Of a stretch of DNA of 64,000 nt, positions 7,851 through 14,762 are shown piece by piece (the first letter of the stretch is position 1; every line of letters begins with the position of its first letter). Position numbers and translations under genes: made by a program. Origin of the DNA: Streptomyces sp. NBC_00250 (GTDB taxonomy: Bacteria; Actinomycetota; Actinomycetes; Streptomycetales; Streptomycetaceae); assembly GCF_036192275.1 (NCBI RefSeq), contig NZ_CP108088.1:2418001-2482000 (forward strand), written 5' to 3'. A model generated the notes under the pieces. That model was given only the letters and a program-made list of their open reading frames with translations. It was not told the origin of the DNA and ran no database searches.

Positions 7851-10334
7851 TCAGTTGATGGTCCACTGCTGGCGCGTCGAGCCCGTGTCGGGCTGCTGGG
7901 TGACGAGGGACCCGTCGGCGGAGGAGGCCGTGGTCACGAGCAGTCCGCTTCCCGCGGAAGCCACGGTGTACGTGCCGCCGGCCTGACGGACGATGTTCCA
8001 GCGCTGGTTGGCGCCCTGGGTGCAGGTCCACTGGATGATCTTCGCGCCGGCGCTGGTGGAGCCGCCCTCGACGTCGGCGCACATCCCGGACTGACTGTTC
8101 TTGAGTTCGTAGGAGCCGTCGGCCTGCTGGGTGAAGCGCCAGTTCTGGTTGAGGCCACCGGTCGGTGCCCAGGTGATGAGCTGCGTACCGGCGGTGGTGC
8201 CGTGGTCGGGATTGTCGAGCGCCTTGCCCGCGGCGGTGAGGGTGTGGACTCCGTCGAGAGGGGCCGAGACCGTCCAGGTGAACGTGGTCGTGCCGCCGGC
8301 GCTGCCGGAGGACGCGGTGACGGTGACCGTGGAGACGCCCGCCGCGGTGGGGGTGCCGGTGACCAGTCCGCCGGTGCTGATGCTCAGACCGGCGGGAAGG
8401 CCGGTGGCAGTGAAGGTCAGGGGCTTTCCGGCGGAGTCGGTCGCTACAAGCTGGAGGGAGACGGCCTTGTTGAGGGTGGCCGTCCGGTTGCCCGGATTGC
8501 CGACCGTCACCGTCTCGGGGACCTGGGCGGTGGGCGTCAGGGTCAGGACCTGCTCACCGGCCGTCCGGGTGCCGCCGACCGCGTTGCCGGTGGTGTTGTT
8601 CCAGCTACGGGTGGGCGTGGTCTCGGCGAGGCGACCGGAGTCGGCGGAGAGGCCGATGACGAGGCCGCTGTAGCGATTGACGATCTTGTACGTGCCGGTG
8701 GCGGAGCCGTCGGTCGGCGAGGTGCCACGGAGGACGAACCACTGCTGTCCGACGGTGGGACCGCTGGGTGCGGCGTCCGTGACGGTGGGCTTGGTGCCCC
8801 AGGCCCGGGTGGCGGTGGAGGTGGAGCCCACGCCGAGGAGCCGGCCGGAGGCGGAGTTGGCGATGCGGTACGAGCCGTCGCCGTTCGAGGTGAAGATCCA
8901 CGACTCCAGGCCGGAGCCGGTGGCGGCGGCAAGCGAGGTGGTGGCCGAACTGCCGGAGACCTGGGCCAGGACGCGGCCGCCGGCGCCGGCGATGCGGTAC
9001 GCCTGGGAGGTGTCGACCGGGGTCGCGGGCTGGGTGGTGCCGATCGTCAGGTTGACGTACTCGCTGCTCGCTCCGTTGGAGCAGCCGAAGGAGCAGTACG
9101 AGCGGAAGTCCTTGCCGACGATCCCGGAGCTGGTCTTGTTCGAGCTGTCGAGGAACCAGCGGTACCAGGACGCGTTCCGGTAGCTGCCGGTGTCACCCAG
9201 GCGGAACCACTTCTGCGTGGCCAGGTTGTCGGTGGCGTAGATCTCCTGGGAGGCGTTGCCGCTCTGGTCGACCCCCTGGGGCTGGCCGATGTACAGGCCG
9301 AGATGGGCGTTGTAGGTGATGTCCATGACGAACATCGGGGACGTCGGAGGCATCAGACCGGCTGCCACCTGCTGGTTCACGTCACCGCTGTTGGCGGGGT
9401 TGTACTCCTTCGACGGCGGGGTGTAGCCCGTCGTGCTGCCGGGGCCGACCGGGACCATGTTGCTCTCGCGGCCTCCGACGCCTGGCTGGGACCAGGCGCC
9501 GTTGTACCACTTCTGCCAGGAACCGGGCGCCATCTTCGATGAGATCGGAGCTCGGGCGACGTGCCCGTAGAACGCGGCCCAGCCGCCGCCCTTGTTCACG
9601 ATCCGGGAGCCGTAGAAGGCGTAGAAGTAGCCGGACGCCGTGTCGACGAACAGGCGCTGGTCACCGGTGCCGTAGTGGTAGGTCTGCTGCGGGAAGGCAG
9701 CGGTGTCGCCGCGCTCGGTGCTGTACTGCGAGGTGATGACGTGGTCCTTGATGGCCCACGTACGTCCCTGGTCCTTGGACACGGCGTAGTCGATGCCGTC
9801 GTAGTGGAGGCCGTCACCGAAGGGCTGCGGGGTGAACTCGTTGTGCACGAGGCCGTACCAGTCGCCGGTGTCCGGGTCGACCCAGACACCGGCGAGGTCG
9901 CAGTAGTTGCGGTGCGCGTAGGAAGCCGTGGAGGGCGCCTGGGTGGACTCCACACCTGTCGGGCTGTTGTTGCAGCGCCATGTGGTGTCGTTGTTGCGGT
10001 CGTTGGAGTTCGCCGGGTTCACCGCGTCGCTGATGGCGCCGGACCGGGTGGCGGTGTCGAGGTTCGTTCCGGTGAAGAAGGTCCACTTACGGGGATCGCT
10101 CGCGCCGTACAGCGCGTGGGCCTGCTGGAAGTAGAAGGTGCCGTCCTTGTCGATGTACGTGCCGGCGGGCGTGTCATCGGGGTGCGTCCAGGAGCCCTTG
10201 GCGCCGATGGTGACGGTGTAGGTGGCGGCGTCCGGTGCCGCGGAGGCCGTGGTCGTCGCCAGCGTGCCGCCGCCGGCCGCGACCAGCGCGGCGGCGACGA
10301 GCGCCCCGGCGAGTCTGCTTCGAGGAGTGCGCAT
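7851..10334 (-). CDS. Secreted ricin-lectin / Ig-like domain protein
   Basis: An 827-residue secreted protein. A Tat/Sec-like signal (MRTPRSRLAGALVAAALVAA, cleavage near TASA-APDA) is followed by a ~390-residue N-terminal domain. That domain is rich in Trp, Tyr and Asp (FYFQQAHALYG, WVDPDTGDWYGLVHNEF, FYAFYGSRIV) and resembles a beta-propeller glycosidase fold. A middle beta-trefoil-like region (430-600), a putative Ig domain (about 610-695, LPAGLSISTGGLVTGTPTAAG) and a C-terminal ricin-B lectin with three QxW repeats (QNW, QRW, QQW) follow. Likely binds and perhaps cleaves a polysaccharide; I cannot assign the enzyme family. Ribosome site AAGGAG lies 5 nt before ATG. The neighbouring LacI-type remnant suggests former sugar control. 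Confidence 0.85.
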   Translation of the reverse strand: MRTPRSRLAGALVAAALVAAGGGTLATTTASAAPDAATYTVTIGAKGSWTHPDDTPAGTYIDKDGTFYFQQAHALYGASDPRKWTFFTGTNLDTATRSGAISDAVNPANSNDRNNDTTWRCNNSPTGVESTQAPSTASYAHRNYCDLAGVWVDPDTGDWYGLVHNEFTPQPFGDGLHYDGIDYAVSKDQGRTWAIKDHVITSQYSTERGDTAAFPQQTYHYGTGDQRLFVDTASGYFYAFYGSRIVNKGGGWAAFYGHVARAPISSKMAPGSWQKWYNGAWSQPGVGGRESNMVPVGPGSTTGYTPPSKEYNPANSGDVNQQVAAGLMPPTSPMFVMDITYNAHLGLYIGQPQGVDQSGNASQEIYATDNLATQKWFRLGDTGSYRNASWYRWFLDSSNKTSSGIVGKDFRSYCSFGCSNGASSEYVNLTIGTTQPATPVDTSQAYRIAGAGGRVLAQVSGSSATTSLAAATGSGLESWIFTSNGDGSYRIANSASGRLLGVGSTSTATRAWGTKPTVTDAAPSGPTVGQQWFVLRGTSPTDGSATGTYKIVNRYSGLVIGLSADSGRLAETTPTRSWNNTTGNAVGGTRTAGEQVLTLTPTAQVPETVTVGNPGNRTATLNKAVSLQLVATDSAGKPLTFTATGLPAGLSISTGGLVTGTPTAAGVSTVTVTASSGSAGGTTTFTWTVSAPLDGVHTLTAAGKALDNPDHGTTAGTQLITWAPTGGLNQNWRFTQQADGSYELKNSQSGMCADVEGGSTSAGAKIIQWTCTQGANQRWNIVRQAGGTYTVASAGSGLLVTTASSADGSLVTQQPDTGSTRQQWTIN

Positions 10335-10910
10335 GGTTCTCCTTGGTCGGAGGAGCCGAGAGGGGACGGCTCCGTGGATGGTCCGGCGTCCGGGGGACGG
10401 CGGTCGTGCTCGGGCGACGGCGCCACGGCCCGTGCGGCCGGCTCCCCATCAGCGGCTGAACAGACCCGCCCCGGGCGGTGCGGAACGCGGACCGGATCCC
10501 TGCCGGGTGGCTCTGTGCCGGCCGACCGGTCGGGCGACCACTGTCACGAGCCCGGTGCCCCGGTCCGCCACGCGATGAGTCGGGATCGTCAGCGGCAGAT
10601 CGGGTCTCGACCGCCGCTGACCTTCCGAGCACTTCGAGGCTTCAGCGGACCGCTGTTCGGCGCGGTGGCGCTTATTGGGGGCGGCACGAGGCAGGACCTT
10701 CATCCGCTGTCCACCCGTCGGTAAGGATGTGCTTGGCGGCACTCAGACTGCTCGCACCCGCGTCATGACGCCTAGGGATGAATCGCCACGGCGCTTGGAC
10801 TTTCCGTCACGAGCCGACGCAGGCGATCACCGAGCGGAGCACGTCGGCCGTCGCTCCCCGTGGCGGCCATGCACGCCACCCTCTCGACCGGCACGATCGA
10901 GACATTCACG
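10335..10910. other. Intergenic region upstream of ricin-lectin gene
   Basis: About 575 bp between the secreted-protein gene and the LacI remnant. I see no convincing gene on either strand; the open frames have no coherent domain and no ribosome site. It must hold the ricin-lectin promoter, but I found no clear sugar-regulator operator palindrome. It may include decayed sequence from the same event that broke the regulator. Confidence 0.4.
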
Positions 10911-11172
10911 GCGCCGACGCTGGACGGGGCGGAGCGCACGGGCGCCACCGAGCAGACCGTCTCCGACGTGCTGTCCGGCCGGGTCGCCGTACGGCCCGCC
11001 ACGGAGACCCGGGCGCGCGCCCGCCCTCGCCGGACCCGGCCACGTCCCCCCGCCTCGTCGGACGCTCGCTCGCCGCCGGCAGTAGCTCATGCGCTCGGCC
11101 TCATCGTCCCGACCGTCTCCCCGGCCTGCCATGCCGACGTCGTCGAGGAGGCGGAGGATGTCCTCGACGCCC
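10911..11172 (+). pseudogene. LacI-family regulator remnant, frameshifted
   Basis: Reading from 10911 gives APTLDGAERTGATEQTVSDV then LSGRVAVRPATETRARA, clearly the LacI helix-turn-helix (family pattern TLDDVAxxAGVSxxTVSxVL, then VRPATRERV). About 40 bp on, the +1 frame reads RLVGRSLAAGSS, the LacI hinge. The original frame then resumes with ALGLIVPTVSPACHADVVEE and AEDVLDA, the first strand of the sugar-binding domain. At least two frame changes are therefore needed, and nothing recognisable follows about 11,172; the remaining ~220 residues are missing. No start codon or ribosome site is seen. It probably once regulated the adjacent secreted carbohydrate-binding protein. Confidence 0.75.
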
Positions 11173-11181
11173 CCTCGGCTA

Positions 11182-11207
11182 CCCGGGTGCTGCGAACAGC
11201 ACCCGGG
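11182..11207. terminator. 11-bp perfect stem-loop
   Basis: cccgggtgctg / cagcacccggg around the tetraloop cgaa. It lies 18 bp beyond the stop of the first SapA-like gene (minus strand) and so can end that cluster's transcription. Confidence 0.7.
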
Positions 11208-11224
11208 GTCGGATCGTACGAAGG

Positions 11225-11671
11225 TCACCCGCAGTGGGAGTTGCCGATGAAGTGACTCGCGAGCCTCTCGGAGCTGTTTCCCCCGATGCTGCCTATCCAG
11301 TCGATGCACCTGTTCTTCGCGGAAAGGTAGACGGGCCCCGCATACGAGGAGAAATAGCCGGAATCCGAGTCCCCGTCGCCGCCACCGGTGAGCTGGAGGG
11401 TGGTCTCCGCGAAGATGGTTCCCGACCCTGGCACGATCTGCATGATCGAACAGTTGTAGCCGTTGGAGGAGTTGTAGGTGAGGTAGGCGTCCCCCAGGTG
11501 CGTTCCACCGCTGGTCATCTTGAGATGGTCGATGACGGTGTAGTTGGCGCCACAGATTCCGTTGTAGGGGTTGGAGGCCGCGTTGGCCACTCCCGGAGTC
11601 AGCGCCACGGCGGCCAACGCGACAGCGAGGCCGCCTGCGAGCGTGCCGATCCTTCTGCGAGTGCCGATCAT
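11225..11671 (-). CDS. SapA-like secreted protein, paralogue 1
   Basis: A 148-residue protein with an N-terminal signal (two-arginine start, hydrophobic core, cleavage near ANA-ASN). The mature domain has the pattern YNGICGANYTVID, YLTYNSSNGYNCS, SYAGPVY, CIDW and a C-terminal HCG. This is the pattern I know from Streptomyces spore-associated protein A (SapA) relatives. Four cysteines (about 40, 74, 122, 147) suggest two disulfides outside the cell. It is the last of four tandem paralogues on this strand; the others end closer together in sequence than to anything else here. Function of the family is not established; a role on aerial hyphae or spores is inference from the SapA name. Confidence 0.82.
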   Translation of the reverse strand: MIGTRRRIGTLAGGLAVALAAVALTPGVANAASNPYNGICGANYTVIDHLKMTSGGTHLGDAYLTYNSSNGYNCSIMQIVPGSGTIFAETTLQLTGGGDGDSDSGYFSSYAGPVYLSAKNRCIDWIGSIGGNSSERLASHFIGNSHCG

Positions 11672-11751
11672 CAGATCTCTCCCTTTCTCGTCAGGTGAAG
11701 TGCGCGTCTCACCGGGAGGCTCCGGAACGGGCGGGACGTTCCGGACACGGC

Positions 11752-12183
11752 CTAGCCGCAGTGAGAGTGCCAGCGGTTGATCTCCTGGTCGTGGATCACA
11801 CCGCCCCAGTCGATGCAGCTGCCGCGGCCGTCCACGTAGACCGGGCCCGCGTATGAGCTGTAGGAGCCGGAGTCGGAGTCCTGGACGCCGTCGTCCCGCC
11901 CGATCACCGCACTCATCCGCAGAGGGGCGCCCGGATCGCCGCGCACGACGACCAGGCAGTTCCGGCCCGATTCCGCGTTCCAGGTCAGGTATGCCGTTCC
12001 GAGGTTCCCGATCGGTGCGGAATCGATGAGCTTGTGGCCGCTCCCGCAGAGCCCGTACCCGGCTGCCTCGGCGGCGGGAGCGGCAAGGACCATCAGTCCT
12101 GCCGTCATCGCCCCTGCGGTGACCATGGAAGCGGAGATCCGGAGACCCCGGAGCCGCCGGGAGCCGCATGCGTCGACGCTCAT
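11752..12183 (-). CDS. SapA-like secreted protein, paralogue 2
   Basis: A 143-residue secreted protein of the same family. The signal region is longer and more charged (two Arg clusters before the hydrophobic core; cleavage near AEA-AGYG). The mature part has CGSGHKLIDSAPI, AYLTWNAESGRNCLVV, DSDSGSYSSYAGPVY, CIDWGG and ends HSHCG, keeping all four cysteines. The ATG at 12183 has only a weak GGGAAC in front. A shorter form starting at the internal MVTAG is possible and would give a more typical signal length. It is 80 bp upstream of paralogue 1. Confidence 0.8.
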   Translation of the reverse strand: MSVDACGSRRLRGLRISASMVTAGAMTAGLMVLAAPAAEAAGYGLCGSGHKLIDSAPIGNLGTAYLTWNAESGRNCLVVVRGDPGAPLRMSAVIGRDDGVQDSDSGSYSSYAGPVYVDGRGSCIDWGGVIHDQEINRWHSHCG

Positions 12184-12204
12184 GAACGTTCCCCGTTCCG
12201 CCTG

Positions 12205-12642
12205 CTAACCGCAGTGCGACTCGAACTGGTACGACCCGGTGGGTGCGTCGTCCACATAGCCGCCCCAGTCGATACAGGTGGCCCGCCCGTCCGCGTAGAC
12301 CGGACCGGCGTAGTGGCGGTACAGACCCTTGTCCTCCTCCTCGAAGCCGTCCGCGGTCCGCTGGATCCAGGCCGTCATGAAGTAGAGCTCGACGGGACCG
12401 TCGTTCGCCCCGTACCTCTGCGTGACGACGCAGTTGTGGCCATTGGACTTGTTCCAGGTCAGAAACGCGCGTCCGTAACCGCTGATGTCGAGGGAATCGA
12501 CCACGCCGTATCCGGACCCGCACGATCCGTTGTAGGTCCCGTTGACCGGGGCAGCTTCGGCCGCGGCCGGAAGGACGAACGGGCCCGCCGCTACGGACAG
12601 GATGACTCCCGCGCGGAGACAGAGTGACCGGATCTTCCTCAC
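12205..12642 (-). CDS. SapA-like secreted protein, paralogue 3
   Basis: A 145-residue secreted protein. It begins with GTG at 12642 behind AAGGAG at 6 nt; the open frame continues further upstream but without a ribosome site. Signal cleavage is likely near AEA-APVN. Mature motifs are YNGSCGSGYGVVD, AFLTWNKSNGHNCVV, HYAGPVY, CIDWGG and a final SHCG. The central loop is acidic (FEEEDKG) where paralogues 1 and 2 have DSDSG. It shares one strand and close spacing with paralogue 2 (21 bp), so they may be cotranscribed. Confidence 0.82.
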   Translation of the reverse strand: MRKIRSLCLRAGVILSVAAGPFVLPAAAEAAPVNGTYNGSCGSGYGVVDSLDISGYGRAFLTWNKSNGHNCVVTQRYGANDGPVELYFMTAWIQRTADGFEEEDKGLYRHYAGPVYADGRATCIDWGGYVDDAPTGSYQFESHCG

Positions 12643-12739
12643 AGAGGCTCCTTCGTTCGATCGGTCGAGCGAGTGAGGCGGGTGGCCCGGGCCGGAATGC
12701 CCGGGGACACGGAGAATCGGAAAGTGCCGCGGTACGACA

Positions 12740-13180
12740 TCAATCGCAGTGCGCGCCGTATTGCTGGTACTTCCCGTATGCGTACGAGCCTCCCCAGTCG
12801 ACACAGCTTCCCTTGGCGTAGACGTAGACCGGGCCGGCGTAGGCGGTGTATTCGGCACTGTCGGAGTCACGGGAGGCTTCGTCGTCGGTCCGCTGGATCC
12901 ACGCTGACATGGGCCTGGGAGACCCGGGGTATTCGGCGACTGTCACGACACAGTTGTAGCCACTGGCCGAATAGGTCAGGAAGACGTTGGCGCCCGACTC
13001 CAGCCGTAGGCTGTCGATCACCGTGTACCCGCTGCCGCAGGCACCGTTGTATCCGGCGGCCGCCTGAGCCTTTCCGGGATACGACGGGATCTCGGCTGCG
13101 GATGCTGCTGCGGGCAGCGCCATCAGCAGCACACCGCTTGCGATCAGCGATGTGGTGACAGCCTTGATACTTCTCTTCAT
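12740..13180 (-). CDS. SapA-like secreted protein, paralogue 4
   Basis: A 146-residue secreted protein, first of the four in transcription order. A short Lys-rich start (MKRSIKAVTTS), a hydrophobic core and cleavage near ASA-AEIP give a classic signal. Mature motifs are YNGACGSGYTVIDSL, VFLTYSASGYNCVV, AYAGPVYVYAKGSCVDWGG and a final AHCD. The four cysteines are kept; the last residue is Asp instead of Gly. A GAAGGAGAG ribosome site precedes the ATG. Its 97-bp gap to paralogue 3 could hold a separate promoter. Confidence 0.83.
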   Translation of the reverse strand: MKRSIKAVTTSLIASGVLLMALPAAASAAEIPSYPGKAQAAAGYNGACGSGYTVIDSLRLESGANVFLTYSASGYNCVVTVAEYPGSPRPMSAWIQRTDDEASRDSDSAEYTAYAGPVYVYAKGSCVDWGGSYAYGKYQQYGAHCD

Positions 13181-13646
13181 CTCTCTCCTTCAGGACTGAC
13201 TCCGAGCGGCGAACGAGATCGCGCATCCGAGTGCTGGTGGAGAATTTCGTGGATCACGCTCCGGATCACGCCGAGGTGCACATCGAACGCGGTTCCTTGA
13301 GAAGCGGCTCCGCGGCTCTCCGCGGTTGCTTCCTCTTCAAACTAGGTCCCCCGAGTCACGCCGACTGTGCTGTGCCTGCAGAGAAGTTGGTCAGCTGTGC
13401 ACAGGCGCTCCACGTCGGGACCAGGCCCCGCCGCCCGTCACCCACACCCTGACCAACAAGCCCTGGGTCCAGGGAACTTGGCCTCACCGGGCCCTGTTGC
13501 CCGCCCTGCCCGGCCCTGGCACTCTGGTCGCAGGGCTACGCGGGGGAGGATGACTCGGTGGGCGAGCAGCACGGTCCGGGGCGAAGGTCGCGGGTGTCGG
13601 CCACCTGCGGCGCACAGCCCGGCTGAAGAAGAGGATGGTCCGCTAG
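13181..13646. other. Divergent intergenic region
   Basis: 466 bp between the SapA-like cluster and the AraC-type gene, transcribed away from each other. No gene is supported. Near the SapA side there is a short direct repeat (ggatcacgc at 13251 and again 13 bp on), a possible regulator site for either side. Promoters for both directions must lie here, but I cannot place them with confidence. Confidence 0.45.
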
Positions 13647-14621
13647 GTGAGTGCGACCCTGGACACCGCTCCTCTTTCCCCACAGGAGCGAGCGGAAGCG
13701 GTCCGGCATGCCATCTGGGAGTCGGTCGTGAAAATCGACATCGACCACCATCATCCGCCGCAGGATATCTCGGTCAAGGTCAGTCTCAATACGGTCGGTT
13801 GCATCGTCATCTGTTCAGGAGAGGCAACCAGCCTGACAATACGGCGGACGCAACAGCTGGCGCGCGAGGACACCGAGCCGTACGTCTTTCTCGGCCTCCA
13901 GGCAACGGGAACCAGTCTGGTCCAACAGAACGACCGGCAGGCAGTACTGAGAGCGGGAGAGTTCGCCCTCTACGACACATCCGTTCCGTACGCGCTCTCC
14001 TTCGAGGCCGGTGTCGACCATCACTTTCTGCGCTTTCCCCGCAGCGCGCTCGCGCTACCCGAGCGGTCGCTACGAGAGATGACCGCGGTCACGTTCGGCG
14101 CCGACAACCCCGTGGTCGCCCTTACCTTCGCGTACTTCTCCCAGTTGGCCGTCACGGACGGACTCCGCCACGAACGTCACGCCCAGGTGATCACTGAGCC
14201 GAGCGTCGAACTGATCCGCGCGGCCGTCGCCTCCCGGCTCGGCGACTCGCAGCTGGCCCGGGAATCGATGGAGACGACACTGAACCTTCGCATCATGAGA
14301 TACATGCGGGAGCACTTACGTGATCGCGACCTGTCGGCTACGCGCATCGCGTCCGTCCACGGCGTCTCGGTCCGGCACCTCTACACGCTGCTCGCCCGGT
14401 CGGGTATCACCTTGGGCGACTGGATCCGCTCCCAGCGTCTGGCAGGCTGCCATCGGGAACTGGCCGCGCCGAACGCCCGGCACCGAACGATCGCCGCGAT
14501 CGGGCGTGGTTGGGGCTTCGTGGACGCGACTCACTTCAGCAAGGTGTTCAAGCAGGAGTACGGCCTCACTCCACGGGACTGGCGCGACCTCAACCGCGCT
14601 TCGTCGCCGAGTCTCTCGTGA
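13647..14621 (+). CDS. AraC-family transcriptional regulator
   Basis: A 324-residue regulator. The first two thirds match the AraC_binding_2 type of ligand domain (LREMTAVTFGADN region, DTSVPYALSF). The C-terminal AraC DNA-binding domain occupies about 215-318, with RIASVHGVSVRHLYTLLAR in the first helix-turn-helix and the signature GFVDATHFSKVFKQEYGLTP in the second. It starts with GTG at 13647. It is divergent from the four SapA-like genes and convergent with the KAP-like NTPase, so the SapA-like cluster is the natural candidate target, by position only. Confidence 0.9.
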   Translation: MSATLDTAPLSPQERAEAVRHAIWESVVKIDIDHHHPPQDISVKVSLNTVGCIVICSGEATSLTIRRTQQLAREDTEPYVFLGLQATGTSLVQQNDRQAVLRAGEFALYDTSVPYALSFEAGVDHHFLRFPRSALALPERSLREMTAVTFGADNPVVALTFAYFSQLAVTDGLRHERHAQVITEPSVELIRAAVASRLGDSQLARESMETTLNLRIMRYMREHLRDRDLSATRIASVHGVSVRHLYTLLARSGITLGDWIRSQRLAGCHRELAAPNARHRTIAAIGRGWGFVDATHFSKVFKQEYGLTPRDWRDLNRASSPSLS

Positions 14622-14762
14622 AGTGCGACGTGTGCGGACAGGCGATGTCGTCACCAGTGACCGTGAACCGCTGACAGAAGTCCGCACCACCTTCCGATCC
14701 GCCACATTCTCCTGACTCTCCACCAGCAACACGGGCAGCCGAACGACGCTGTGCGGACAGCA

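Noticed and set aside
10478..10768. Plus-strand 96-codon frame before the LacI remnant
   Set aside because: Arg/Pro/Ser-rich shadow composition, no domain and no ribosome site.
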